Of a DNA stretch of 64,000 bases, positions 26,007 to 35,133 are shown piece by piece. The DNA lies in assembly GCF_042682915.1 (NCBI RefSeq), contig NZ_JBHUIW010000018.1:1-64000 (forward strand). Reading direction: 5' to 3'. Under the pieces are notes generated by a model. That model was not told the DNA's origin and ran no database searches. It saw nothing but the letters and a program-made list of their open reading frames with translations. Position numbers and translations under genes: made by a program. Positions within the stretch are counted from its first letter, which is position 1. The number at the start of each line of letters is the position of its first letter. The stretch is from Rhodoplanes azumiensis (GTDB lineage Bacteria; Pseudomonadota; Alphaproteobacteria; Rhizobiales; Xanthobacteraceae).

Positions 26007-26172
26007 AGCCGCGCCGTGCTCGCCGCGGCGTCAGAGGATGCTCGCACCACCGTCCCTATGCGGCCGACCCATGCGTCGTGACATCTGCGCCCGAGCTGAT
26101 CCAGCAGCCCCAGTATAGAACCGGCGGCACTCCGCCCGCCGACGCGCGGGCGGGGCGCCAGACGATGTTCGA

Positions 26173-28737
26173 TCAGGCCGCGAAGCCCGGGATCTGATCG
26201 AAGTTCATGTAACGGTAGATGTCGGCCGCCTTGTCCGTCACGGCGCGCGTCCCCTGCAGGTACTCGTCCATGGTGGGGATGCGACCGAGCCGAGCGCACA
26301 CCGCCGCGAGCTCCGCCGAGGCGAGATAGACGCGGGTGTCGAGGCCGAGCCGGTTCGGGAAGTTGCGGGTCGAGGTCGACACCGCGGTCGAACCTTTGCG
26401 GATCTGCGCCTGGTTGCCCATGCACAGCGAGCAGCCGGGCATCTCCATGCGGGCACCGGCCTTGCCGAGCGGGGCGTAGAAACCCTCCTCGGTGAGAATC
26501 TGCGCGTCCATGCGGGTCGGCGGCGCCACCCACAGCCGGGTCGGCAGGTCGGTCTCGCCGGCGAGCACGTGAGCCGCGGCCCGGAAGTGGCCGATGTTCG
26601 TCATGCACGAGCCGATGAACACCTCGTCGATCTTGTCGCCCGCGACCGCCGACAGCGGCTTCACGTCGTCCGGATCGTTCGGGCAGGCGAGCAGCGGCTC
26701 GGTGATGGTGGCGAGATCGATCTCGATCACGGCGGCGTAGTCGGCCTCCGCATCGGGCTCGATCAGCGTCGGGGCGGCGAGCCACGCGTTCATCGCGTCA
26801 CGCCGGCGCTCGAGCGTGGTCCGGTCGCCGTAGCCGTCGGCGATCATCCGGCCGATCAGCGCCACGTTGGAGCGCAGATACTCGATCACCGGGGCGGTGC
26901 CGAGCCGCACCGTGCAGGCCGCCGCCGACCGCTCGGCCGAGGCGTCGGAGAGCTCGAACGCCTGCTCGACCTTGAGATCGGGAAGGCCCTCGATCTCGAG
27001 GATGCGGCCGTTGAAGACGTTCTTCTTGCCCTTTTTCTCGACCGTCAGCAGGCCCTGCTGGATGGCGACATAGGGGATCGCGTTCACGAGGTCACGCAGC
27101 GTGATGCCGGGCTGCATCTCGCCCTTGAAGCGCACCAGCACCGACTCCGGCATGTCGAGCGGCATCACGCCGGTCGCCGCCGCGAAGGCGACGAGGCCCG
27201 AGCCGGCCGGGAACGAGATGCCGATCGGGAAGCGCGTGTGGCTGTCGCCGCCGGTGCCGACCGTGTCGGGCAGCGTCAGGCGGTTGAGCCAGGAGTGGAT
27301 CACGCCGTCGCCGGGCTTGAGCGCGACGCCGCCGCGGCTGGCGAAGAAGCCCGGCAGCTCGCGATGCGTGCGCACGTCGACCGGCTTCGGATACGGTGCC
27401 GTGTGGCAGAACGACTGCATCACGAGATCGGCCGAGAAGCCGAGGCAGGCGAGATCCTTCAGCTCGTCGCGGGTCATCGGGCCGGTGGTGTCCTGCGAGC
27501 CGACCGTGGTGATCTTCGGCTCGCAATAGCTGCCCGGGCGCACGCCCTGCCCGTCCGGCAGGCCGCAGGCGCGGCCGACGATCTTCTGGGCGAGCGAGAA
27601 GCCCTTGGCCTCGCCGGCCGGCGTCGCCGTCCGGCGGAACGACGTCGAGGGCGGCAGGCCGAGCTTGGCCCGCGCCTTGGCGGTCAGGGCGCGGCCGATG
27701 ATCAGCGGGATGCGGCCGCCGGCCCGCACCTCGTCGAAGATCACGTCGGACTTCACCGTGAAGGTCGCGATCACGTCGCCGTTCTTCAGCGCCTTGCCCT
27801 CGTAGGGGCGCAGCTCGATCACGTCGCCCATCTCCATCTTGGAGACGTCGAGCTCGATCGGCAGCGCGCCGGCATCCTCCATCGTGTTGAAGAAGATCGG
27901 CGCGATCTTGCCGCCGAGGCAGACGCCGCCGAAGCGCTTGTTGGGGACGTAGGGGATGTCGCGACCCGTGAACCACAGCACCGAGTTGGTGGCCGACTTG
28001 CGCGACGAGCCGGTGCCGACGACGTCGCCCACATAGGCGACCGGTCGGCCGCCGGCGACCAGGGCGCCGAGCTGCTTGGTCGGGCCGCGCACGCCCGGCT
28101 CGTCCGGCACGATGCCGGGCCGCGGGTTCTTCAGCATCGCGAGCGCATGGAGCGGGATGTCGGGGCGCGTCGTGGCGTCGGGCGCCGGCGACAGGTCGTC
28201 CGTGTTGGTTTCGCCCGTCACCTTGAACACGACGATCTCGAGCGAGGCCGGCACCTCGGGCCGCGACGTGAACCACTCCGCCTCGGCCCACGAGGCGAGC
28301 ACCGCCTTCGCGTTGGCGTCGCCGCGCTCGGCCAGCGCCGCGACCGCGTCGAAGGCGTCGAACACCTGCAATGTGTGCTTCAGCGCCTCGGCGGCGGCGG
28401 CGCCGACCTCCGGGTCGGACAGCAGCGACACCAGCGGCGCGACGTTGAAGCCGCCCAGCATGGTGCCGAGCAGCTCGGTCGCCCGCAGCCGCGAGATCAG
28501 CGCCGACTTTTCCTCGCCCTTCGCGATCCGGGCCAGGAACGCCGCCTTCACCTTGGCGGCGTCGTCGACGCCGGCCGGCACGCGATGCGTGAGCAGCTCG
28601 AGCAGGAACCCCGCCTCGCCGGCCGGCGGATCGCGCAGCAGCGCGATCAGCGCCTCCGTCTGCTCGGCCGACAACGGCAGCGGCGGAATCCCGAGGCGAT
28701 CACGTTCGGCGGCATGTTCACGGTAGGCGCGCAGCAT
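26173..28737 (-). CDS. acnB: Aconitate hydratase B / 2-methylisocitrate dehydratase
   Basis: An approximately 854-aa AcnB, the TCA-cycle aconitase that also acts on 2-methylisocitrate. Domains in order: HEAT-like domain 5 (LRAYREHAAERDRLGIPPLP), the swivelling domain 4, then domains 1-3. The three iron-sulfur cysteines lie in IGSCMTNIGHF and MPGCSLCMGNQAQ; the substrate loop TVGTGGDSHTRFPIGISFPA is present. Length matches AcnB (about 860). The start at 28737 gives the usual MLxAYRxHxxER N-terminus; an in-frame ATG at 28764 would add nine residues. It is transcribed alone, separated from the formate/nitrite channel gene by about 150 bases. Confidence 0.96.
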   Translation of the reverse strand: MLRAYREHAAERDRLGIPPLPLSAEQTEALIALLRDPPAGEAGFLLELLTHRVPAGVDDAAKVKAAFLARIAKGEEKSALISRLRATELLGTMLGGFNVAPLVSLLSDPEVGAAAAEALKHTLQVFDAFDAVAALAERGDANAKAVLASWAEAEWFTSRPEVPASLEIVVFKVTGETNTDDLSPAPDATTRPDIPLHALAMLKNPRPGIVPDEPGVRGPTKQLGALVAGGRPVAYVGDVVGTGSSRKSATNSVLWFTGRDIPYVPNKRFGGVCLGGKIAPIFFNTMEDAGALPIELDVSKMEMGDVIELRPYEGKALKNGDVIATFTVKSDVIFDEVRAGGRIPLIIGRALTAKARAKLGLPPSTSFRRTATPAGEAKGFSLAQKIVGRACGLPDGQGVRPGSYCEPKITTVGSQDTTGPMTRDELKDLACLGFSADLVMQSFCHTAPYPKPVDVRTHRELPGFFASRGGVALKPGDGVIHSWLNRLTLPDTVGTGGDSHTRFPIGISFPAGSGLVAFAAATGVMPLDMPESVLVRFKGEMQPGITLRDLVNAIPYVAIQQGLLTVEKKGKKNVFNGRILEIEGLPDLKVEQAFELSDASAERSAAACTVRLGTAPVIEYLRSNVALIGRMIADGYGDRTTLERRRDAMNAWLAAPTLIEPDAEADYAAVIEIDLATITEPLLACPNDPDDVKPLSAVAGDKIDEVFIGSCMTNIGHFRAAAHVLAGETDLPTRLWVAPPTRMDAQILTEEGFYAPLGKAGARMEMPGCSLCMGNQAQIRKGSTAVSTSTRNFPNRLGLDTRVYLASAELAAVCARLGRIPTMDEYLQGTRAVTDKAADIYRYMNFDQIPGFAA

Positions 28738-28887
28738 GGCTTCTGTGTTCCCTGGCAGTTGCATCGCTTCGTTCGAGGGCCGATCACGTCGACGACGAAG
28801 TCGCCGCGATATCGGACCATCCCGACCGACTTGTCGAGGATCTCGATCGTCCCGGGCGCACCGAGCTCAGGCGCAGCGCGCGCCGGC

Positions 28888-29793
28888 TCAGCGCGCGCCG
28901 GCGCGCCGGCCGCCCGGCGCGGCGTCGGACCGCGCCGGCGGCGCCGGCAGCGGCGTGATTCCGCCGAGGCCCTTGCGGTAGATGGCCCAGTAGACGAACC
29001 CGACGAAGCCGGCGCCGCCGACGATGTTGCCCAGCGTCGCCGCGACGATGTTGTGCAGGATGCCGGGCAGCGTGATCAGCGAGGCGTCGACGCCGTCCGG
29101 AACGTGGCCCGTCATGCTGATCACCCAGGCGAGCGGCAGGAAGTACATGTTGGCGATGCAGTGCTCGAAGCCGGCGGCGACGAAGCAGGCGACCGGCAGC
29201 ACCATGCCGGCCATCTTGTCGGCCACCGAGCGGCCCGCATAGGCGAGCCACACGCCGAGGCAGACCAGCACGTTGCACAGGATGCCCTTGAAGAAGATCG
29301 TCGTCATGTCGGGCTGGATCTTGCCCGCCGCGAGCTTGACGGCGGCGGTCGCGATGGCGCCGTCGTTCATGTCGGGGTGATGCGCCATGACGACCAGGAC
29401 GACGAGGCCGAGGGCGCCGACGAGATTGCCGAACCAGACGATCGCCCAGTTCCTGATCACCTCCGTGGTGCGGATCTGGCCGTTCCACCAGGCCATCACG
29501 ATCAGGCAGTTGCCGGTGAACAGCTCGGCCCCGCCGATCATCACCAGCGCCAGGCCGAGCGAGAACACGAGGCCGCCGAGCAGGCGCTGGAGCGCGAAGC
29601 CGAGCGTCGGGTCGGCGAGCACGATGGTGAAGAACAGGCCGCCGAGCCCGATCGAGCCGCCGGCCACCATGGCCAGCATGAACTCGGGCAGAAACGGCAT
29701 GTGCGCCTTCTTGACCCCGAGCTTCTCGACCTTGTCCTGGATCTCGGCGGGCGAATAGGCGTCCGATCCGAAGATCTGGTTGTCGGCGGCCAT
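28888..29793 (-). CDS. Formate/nitrite transporter family channel (FocA/NirC)
   Basis: A 301-aa pentameric channel of the FNT family. Six membrane segments are visible, starting with FMLAMVAGGSIGLGGLFFTIVL. Family signatures include GGAELFTGNCLIVMAWWNGQ, MAGMVLPVACFVAAGFEHCIANMYFLPLAW (central His) and GNIVGGAGFVGFVYW. The long N-terminal helix DAYSPAEIQDKVEKLGVKKA is typical of FocA. The ATG follows AGGAG by six bases. Substrate (formate, nitrite, hydrosulfide) cannot be told; the length and AGFEH motif resemble FocA/formate channels. Immediate neighbours are unrelated. Confidence 0.92.
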   Translation of the reverse strand: MAADNQIFGSDAYSPAEIQDKVEKLGVKKAHMPFLPEFMLAMVAGGSIGLGGLFFTIVLADPTLGFALQRLLGGLVFSLGLALVMIGGAELFTGNCLIVMAWWNGQIRTTEVIRNWAIVWFGNLVGALGLVVLVVMAHHPDMNDGAIATAAVKLAAGKIQPDMTTIFFKGILCNVLVCLGVWLAYAGRSVADKMAGMVLPVACFVAAGFEHCIANMYFLPLAWVISMTGHVPDGVDASLITLPGILHNIVAATLGNIVGGAGFVGFVYWAIYRKGLGGITPLPAPPARSDAAPGGRRAGAR

Positions 29794-30360
29794 GCGTGTC
29801 TCCTGGGTCTTCGGACGTCGTCCGGTTCGGTGGTGCGCAGGCGGCCGTCCGGATGAACGGGGTTCACCACCGCCGCGCAGGTGCGAAAGACGTCCGCCGG
29901 AGCCCGAACCCGTCGTTCCCCATGGAGGCGAGCCGATGGGCTCGCGACCGTCGCGGTCCGTCGCGGTGCCGGGACGGGGTGGCGTCGCCGTCCTCATGTC
30001 CGCGGGGCGTGACGAACCATGCCGGGATTGCAGGGCGATCGAGGCGGCGATCGGGGGCATCGCACATCTGTCGTCGGGCTGGATGTAGCAGAGCCCGCGA
30101 CGCGCGGTGAACACGCACACCGGCATTCCCGGTCTGCGTGCGGGCGCGGGCGCCGCGCCGTCGCGCGAGTCCCCTCGCACGAGACCGCGCAGGGCGGGCC
30201 GCCATCGCAGGCCCTTGGAGAATCCGCGTGGAGGGCCGCGCTCTTGCCCGCCATCTTACCGATCGTTCGTCGGTGTTTTTTCGGCGATACGGTCCCGAAC
30301 GTTCCCGTCGGTCCCGAATCGTCGAGCCCCACGAGACGCCGCTCGCGTCCACCGAGGTGC
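29794..30360. other. 567-base gap upstream of the FNT channel gene
   Basis: No open frame here has a credible start, ribosome-binding site and protein-like composition. The short frames on both strands are Arg/Pro-rich shadows of GC-rich sequence. It presumably contains the promoter of the channel gene, but no clear -35/-10 pair is seen. A T6 run at about 30274-30279 follows only a four-base stem. Confidence 0.4.
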
Positions 30361-30389
30361 GATCACGACGGCCCGGGGCCGTCGTGATC
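30361..30389 (-). terminator. Palindrome terminating the hydrolase/aminotransferase pair
   Basis: GATCACGACGGCCC and GGGCCGTCGTGATC form perfect fourteen-base arms around a single G, giving a very stable hairpin. It starts 15 bases downstream of the hydrolase stop codon on the minus strand. There is no T-run after the stem, so it may be rho-assisted or a transcript-protecting hairpin. Confidence 0.65.
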
Positions 30390-30403
30390 GATCCCGCGGC
30401 GGC

Positions 30404-31330
30404 TCACGCCGGCTCGCGCACCGGCGCCGCCGTCGCGGCGACGAGGAAGTCCACCACGGCACCCGTATGCGCCCCGAGCGCATCGCGCAGATCGTGGTCG
30501 CCGTCGACCGCGACCAGCCGTGCCTGCGGTGCGGCGGCGACGAGCCGCTCGGCATCGGCGAACGGCACCGTCGCGTCGTGCCGACCGTGCACGACGAGCA
30601 CCGGGCAGCCGACCCGCCGGATCGTCTCGACCGGCGCGATATCGGCGAAGCGCGCCCCGATGGTGCGCTCGACATGGCGCAGCAGATACCACCCGATCAC
30701 CGGATAGGGGATGCGGGCGCGCGACAGCCAGCCCCGCATGATCTCGCCCGGATGGGCGAAGGCCGAGACGGCGACCACGGCCGTCACGACCGGATCCCGG
30801 CAGGCGGCGAGCAGCGCCGCGCCGGCCCCGACCGAATGCCCGATCAGCGCGATGCGGGCCGGATCGATCCCGGCTTTCGCGCGCAGATAGCCGAGGCCGG
30901 CCGCGATGTCCTCGGCGAAGCGCGGCATCGAGGCGAAGTCCTCGTCGTCGCTGCGGCCGTGGCAGCGCGCGTCGACGAGCAGCACGGCGAAGCCAGCGGC
31001 CCGCAACGGCGCCACCACGGGCAGCATCATGGCGGCGTTGGAGCCCCAGCCGTGCATCACCAGCACGGCCGGATGCGGCGTTGGCTGGGCGTCGGACGTG
31101 CGGTCGGGCGTCACCAGCCAGGCGAACAGACGTTTTCCGCGCGGGCCTTCGATCGAGACCTCTTGCACGCAGTCCACCGGCAGGCCGAGATCGAGCGGCC
31201 CGCAGTCGTGCGGCACCCGCGGCGCCCGCAAGCCCCGCAGCAGCGCCCAATGGACGAGCCGGTGCAGGCAGAGGACGCCACAAACCGACGCGGCAAAACC
31301 GATCAGGAGGGTGCCGGACGACATCATCAT
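30404..31330 (-). CDS. Membrane-anchored alpha/beta hydrolase
   Basis: A 308-aa protein with an N-terminal membrane helix (LLIGFAASVCGVLCLHRL) and an alpha/beta-hydrolase fold. Motifs are the oxyanion-type HGWGSNAAMM, the nucleophile elbow GHSVGAGAAL (Ser), the acid strand VLVVHGRHDATVPF (Asp) and the final His in DGDHDLRD. It resembles FrsA/BAAT-like esterases of unknown substrate. The start is placed at the first ATG of an ATGATGATG run at 31330; an in-frame GTG at 31354 is an alternative. It follows the aminotransferase gene by 25 bases on the same strand, so the two are likely co-transcribed. Confidence 0.85.
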   Translation of the reverse strand: MMMSSGTLLIGFAASVCGVLCLHRLVHWALLRGLRAPRVPHDCGPLDLGLPVDCVQEVSIEGPRGKRLFAWLVTPDRTSDAQPTPHPAVLVMHGWGSNAAMMLPVVAPLRAAGFAVLLVDARCHGRSDDEDFASMPRFAEDIAAGLGYLRAKAGIDPARIALIGHSVGAGAALLAACRDPVVTAVVAVSAFAHPGEIMRGWLSRARIPYPVIGWYLLRHVERTIGARFADIAPVETIRRVGCPVLVVHGRHDATVPFADAERLVAAAPQARLVAVDGDHDLRDALGAHTGAVVDFLVAATAAPVREPA

Positions 31331-31355
31331 GCTCGTCGCCTGCGCGGAGAACACC

Positions 31356-32543
31356 CTACCCCGTCCCCTTCAGCCAGCGGCCGATGCGGGCGACGGCCTC
31401 GATCATGTCGGCTTGCGAGCGGGCGTAGGAGAAGCGCACGAAGCGGTGGCCCTCGGCGGGATCGAAGTCGAGCCCCGGGGTCGCGGCGACGCCGGCCTCC
31501 TCCAGCAGCGCGCGGGCGAAGGCATGGCTGTCCGGCGTGAAGGCGGAGACGTCGGCGTACAGGTAGAACGCACCGTCGACCGGCAGGAAGCGGTCGAGGC
31601 CGCAGGCCGGCAGGCCGGTCGTGAGAATCTCGCGGTTCCGCGCATAGCCGGCCTTGACGGCCTCCATCTCGGCGCGGCCGTCGAACGCCGCCTCGGCAGC
31701 GACCTGCGACAGCGTCGGCACCGAGATGGCGAGGTTCTGGTGCAGCCGCTCCATCGGCCGCACCAGCGCGTCCGGCGCGACGATCCAGCCGACCCGCCAG
31801 CCGGTCATGCAGAAGTATTTCGAGAACGAGTTGATCACCACGGTCTTGCGCGACGTCGTCAACGCCGTCGTCGCCGGAAAGGCGTAGTCGAGCCCGTGAT
31901 AGATCTCGTCCGAGATCACCGCGATGCCGGCGTCCTCGGCCGTCGCGACGAGGCGCGCCAGCGCATCGGGCGTCATCATCGTGCCGGTCGGGTTCGCCGG
32001 CGAGGCGATCAGCACGGCTTTCAGGGGCGCCTCGCGATGGGCGGCGAGCAGCGCCTCCGGGGTCATCGCATGGCGCGCCTCCGGCCCGGTGCGGATCAGC
32101 ACCGGCACGCAGCCGAGCGCGGTGAGGATGTGGCGATAGGGCGGATAGGCCGGCACCGCGAGCGCCACCCGGTCGCCCGGCTCCAGCAGGGCCAGGAAGG
32201 CGAGCACGAAGGCGGCCGACGAGCCGGTGGTCACCAGCACGCTCGACGGGTCGACGCTCTCGCCGTAGGTCTCGGCGTAATGGCGGGCGATGCGCCCGCG
32301 CAGGCTCAGGATGCCGAGGCTTTCGGTGTAGCCGAGCGCGGCGCCGCTGCCGGACAGCGCGGCACGGGCGGCGGCGAGCGCGGTCGAGGGGGCCGGCGCC
32401 TCCGGCTGGCCGACCTCCATGTGGACGACGTGACGGCCGGCCTGCTCCAGGCGGGCGGCCGCGGACATCACGTCCATGACCATGAAGGCGGGAACGTCGC
32501 TGCGCGCCGACGGCAGGCACAGGCGGACGCGGTCGGATGTCAT
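31356..32543 (-). CDS. PLP-dependent class I/II aminotransferase
   Basis: A 395-aa fold-type I aminotransferase similar to AspC/AlaT/PatA enzymes. Cofactor residues are visible: VTTGSSAAFVLA (phosphate loop), ASPANPTGTMM (Asn), ISDEIYHGLDY (Asp and Tyr), and the Schiff-base Lys in INSFSKYFCMTGWRVGW; the substrate carboxylate Arg is in HRFVRFSYA. The amino acid used cannot be assigned. The start ATG at 32543 gives a normal-length protein. It faces the divergent M48 protease gene across about 214 bases. Confidence 0.92.
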   Translation of the reverse strand: MTSDRVRLCLPSARSDVPAFMVMDVMSAAARLEQAGRHVVHMEVGQPEAPAPSTALAAARAALSGSGAALGYTESLGILSLRGRIARHYAETYGESVDPSSVLVTTGSSAAFVLAFLALLEPGDRVALAVPAYPPYRHILTALGCVPVLIRTGPEARHAMTPEALLAAHREAPLKAVLIASPANPTGTMMTPDALARLVATAEDAGIAVISDEIYHGLDYAFPATTALTTSRKTVVINSFSKYFCMTGWRVGWIVAPDALVRPMERLHQNLAISVPTLSQVAAEAAFDGRAEMEAVKAGYARNREILTTGLPACGLDRFLPVDGAFYLYADVSAFTPDSHAFARALLEEAGVAATPGLDFDPAEGHRFVRFSYARSQADMIEAVARIGRWLKGTG

Positions 32544-32757
32544 GAAAAGCCTCGGACGATTTCGGCGAATCGCATACGACGGCGGCGCGGAGGCGGCCTC
32601 GGATGCGACGTCTGACGGGTCGCGACGGCACGGGCGGTGGCGCCGCGCTGTTGCCGCATTCTGCAGGTTCTTGGGCGCGACCGGGTCGCGTCACGGCCCG
32701 TTGTGGATCGCCCGGCCACCCGCGTATCCTGACGGTGGCGGCCAAGCACCGGTTCGA

Positions 32758-34185
32758 ATGAGCGCAGCGAGCGACCCTGTCAAGCGCCGGCCCGGGTCCG
32801 AGCGCCGGCTGATCCTGCGGGCGCCCCGCGCCGTCGCGGCGATGGTCGCTTGCGCGGTCGCCGCGACGGCCATCCCGACCCCGGCGGCGGCGCAGCGCAT
32901 GCCGCTGATCCGCGACGCCGAGATCGAGCAGGTGCTGCGCGACTACACGCGGCCGATCCTCAAGGCGGCCGGGCTCACCCAGCAGAACATCAAGGTCATC
33001 ATCATCAACGACCGCGCCTTCAACGCGTTCGTGATGGACGGCCGCCGCATCTTCGTGAACGCCGGCGCCCTGATGGAGTCGCAGACGCCGAACCAGATCA
33101 TCGGCGTGCTGGCGCACGAGACCGGCCACATCGCCGGCGGCCATCTCGCCAAGCTGCGCACCGAGCTCTCCAACGCCAGCACCATCGCCATCATCACGAT
33201 GCTGCTCGGCCTCGGCGCCGTCGCGGCCGGGGCCCGCTCGAGCCAGGTCGGCGGTAACCCGGCCGCCGTGGCGATCGCCGCGCCGTCGGCCATGATCCAG
33301 CGCTCTCTGCTCGCCTATCAGCGCCAGCACGAGGAGCAGGCCGACCGCGCCGGCGTGAAGTTCCTCACCGAGACCGGCCAGTCGGCCCGCGGCATGGTCG
33401 AGACCTTCAAGCGCTTCTCCGACCAGCAGCTGTTCGCCGCGCAGGGGGCCGACCCCTACCTGATGTCGCATCCGATGCCGCGCGAGCGCATCGCCGCGCT
33501 CCAGGAGATCGGCCGCACCCAGTACTGGGACAAGAAGGATCCGCCCGAGCTGCAGCTCCGCCACGACATGATGCGGGCGAAGCTCTCCGGCTTCCTCGAC
33601 CAGCCGGGCGTGGTGGCGCGCCGCTATCCGCTCTCCGACCAGAGCCTGCCGGCCCGCTACGCGCGCGCCATCTCGACCTACAAGCACAGCGACCTGCGCC
33701 AGGCGCTCGCCCAGATCGAGGCGCTGATCCAGGCGCAGCCGAACAATCCCTACTTCTACGAGCTCAAGGGTCAGGTGCTGCTCGAGTCGGGTCGCGCCGC
33801 CGAGGCGGTGCCGCCGCTGCGCCGCGCCGTCGCCGGCGCCCCGAACCCGCTGCTCATCCAGGTGATGCTCGCCCAGGCGCTGATCGCCACCAACGACAAG
33901 AAGGCCGCCGACGACGCCATCGGCTATCTGCGTCAGGCGCTCGTCGCCGATCCCGACATCGCCGACGGCTACGCCCAGCTCGCCAAGGCCTACGGCCAGA
34001 AGGGCGACATCGCCCAGGCCGACCTCGCCGCCGCCCAGGCCGCCATGGCCCGCGGCGACACCCGCACGGCCCGCCAGCTCGCCATGCGGGCCAAGGAGCG
34101 CCTGCCGGTCGGCTCGCCCGGCTGGGTCAAGGCCGACGACATCGCCAGTTTCCGCCCGCCCACCGAAGGCGGGCGCCGCCAATGA
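32758..34185 (+). CDS. Periplasmic M48 metalloprotease with TPR repeats (BepA-like)
   Basis: A 475-aa secreted protease. An Arg-rich N-terminus and signal peptide end near TPAAAQ (about residue 43). The M48 domain has the zinc motif LAHETGHIAGGH (HExxH) and the downstream zinc Glu in QRQHEEQADRAGVKFL. The C-terminal half contains TPR repeats (FYELKGQVLLESGRAAEAVPP, then further units). The arrangement equals E. coli BepA (YfgC), which degrades or assists misassembled outer-membrane proteins. It is followed directly by a DsbA-like gene, so the pair may serve envelope protein quality control. Confidence 0.92.
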   Translation: MSAASDPVKRRPGSERRLILRAPRAVAAMVACAVAATAIPTPAAAQRMPLIRDAEIEQVLRDYTRPILKAAGLTQQNIKVIIINDRAFNAFVMDGRRIFVNAGALMESQTPNQIIGVLAHETGHIAGGHLAKLRTELSNASTIAIITMLLGLGAVAAGARSSQVGGNPAAVAIAAPSAMIQRSLLAYQRQHEEQADRAGVKFLTETGQSARGMVETFKRFSDQQLFAAQGADPYLMSHPMPRERIAALQEIGRTQYWDKKDPPELQLRHDMMRAKLSGFLDQPGVVARRYPLSDQSLPARYARAISTYKHSDLRQALAQIEALIQAQPNNPYFYELKGQVLLESGRAAEAVPPLRRAVAGAPNPLLIQVMLAQALIATNDKKAADDAIGYLRQALVADPDIADGYAQLAKAYGQKGDIAQADLAAAQAAMARGDTRTARQLAMRAKERLPVGSPGWVKADDIASFRPPTEGGRRQ

Positions 34186-34205
34186 CCCTCGAAAAGGATC
34201 TCCCG

Positions 34206-34985
34206 ATGCCGCTCCGCCTCCTGCGTGCGCTCGCCGTCGCCGCCGCTCTCCTGCCGGCGCTCGCCGCGCCGCTCGCCGCCCAGACCTTCTCGGCACCGCA
34301 GCGCGGCGAGATCGAGCAGATCGTGCGCGACTATCTCCTGAAGAACCCCGAGCTGCTGCAGGAGGTGCTGGCCGAGCTGGAGAAGAAGCAGGCGGTGGCC
34401 GAGGCCGAGAAGGCCAAGCTCGCGGTGCAGAAGCACTCCGACGCGCTGTTCAACTCGCCCCGGCACGTCGTGGTCGGCAATCCGCAGGGCGACGTCACCT
34501 TGGTCGAGTTCTTCGATTACAACTGCGGCTACTGCAAGCGCGCCCTGAACGATCTGCAGGGGCTGATGCAGGCGGACCCCAAGCTCCGCGTCGTCCTCAA
34601 GGAGTTTCCGGTGCTCGGCGAGGGCTCGATCGAGGCGGCCCGGGTCGCCGTCGCGGTGCGCCTGCAGGACAAGTCCGGCAAGAAGTACTTCGACTTCCAC
34701 CAGCGGCTCCTGAACGGCCGCGGCCAGGCCGACAAGGCCAAAGCGCTCGCCGCCGCCAAGGAGGCCGGTCTCGACGTCGCCCGCATCGAGCGTGACATGG
34801 CCAGCGACGAGGTGCGGACGAGCCTGGAGGAGAGCCTGCGGCTCGCCGAGGCGCTCGGGCTCAACGGCACGCCGAGCTACGTGGTCGGTGCCGGCGCCAA
34901 CGCCGACGTCGTGGTCGGTGCGGTCGGCCGCAGCGCGCTCCAGCAGAAGATCAACCAGGCCCGCTGCGGCCAGGCGACCTGCTGA
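34206..34985 (+). CDS. DsbA-family thiol:disulfide protein (ScsC/Com1-like)
   Basis: A 259-aa periplasmic thioredoxin-fold protein. The signal peptide is LRLLRALAVAAALLPALAAPLAA. A charged N-terminal helical region (FSAPQRGEIEQIVRDYLLKN onward) precedes the redox domain, which starts HVVVGNPQGDVTLVEFFDYN with active site CGYC and has the cis-Pro in LNGTPSYVVG. Proteins of this shape (ScsC, Com1, BdbD-like) are oxidases or isomerases. The ATG at 34206 follows AAGGA by seven bases and is preferred; an in-frame ATG at 34182 overlaps the protease stop (ATGA). The C-terminal pair C-x5-C (RCGQATC) is an oddity that could form an extra disulfide. Confidence 0.9.
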   Translation: MPLRLLRALAVAAALLPALAAPLAAQTFSAPQRGEIEQIVRDYLLKNPELLQEVLAELEKKQAVAEAEKAKLAVQKHSDALFNSPRHVVVGNPQGDVTLVEFFDYNCGYCKRALNDLQGLMQADPKLRVVLKEFPVLGEGSIEAARVAVAVRLQDKSGKKYFDFHQRLLNGRGQADKAKALAAAKEAGLDVARIERDMASDEVRTSLEESLRLAEALGLNGTPSYVVGAGANADVVVGAVGRSALQQKINQARCGQATC

Positions 34986-35024
34986 CGGCAAACGTCGCGT
35001 AGGGTGGGCAAAGGCGCGCCAGCG

Positions 35025-35094
35025 CCGTGCCCACGCCATCACCTCGTCGATCGCCGGGTCCGGCCCCCCACGGAGTCCGGACCGCGTGGGCACG
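35025..35094. repeat. Nested inverted repeats between convergent genes
   Basis: CGTGCCCACGC (35025-35035) and GCGTGGGCACG (35084-35094) are perfect eleven-base arms. Inside, GGTCCGG and CCGGACC (35057-35063, 35076-35082) form a second stem. The element lies between the convergent DsbA-like and ugd genes and resembles REP-type repeats. It could act as a two-way terminator. Confidence 0.7.
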
Positions 35095-35133
35095 GCCGGC
35101 CTGCGGCCCGCCCATGCCCATACTCCGTCCGGC

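Noticed and set aside
29994..30332. A 112-aa frame in the gap upstream of the FNT channel
   Set aside because: Composition is Arg/Pro/Ser-rich, there is no ribosome-binding site, and no conserved motif is visible.
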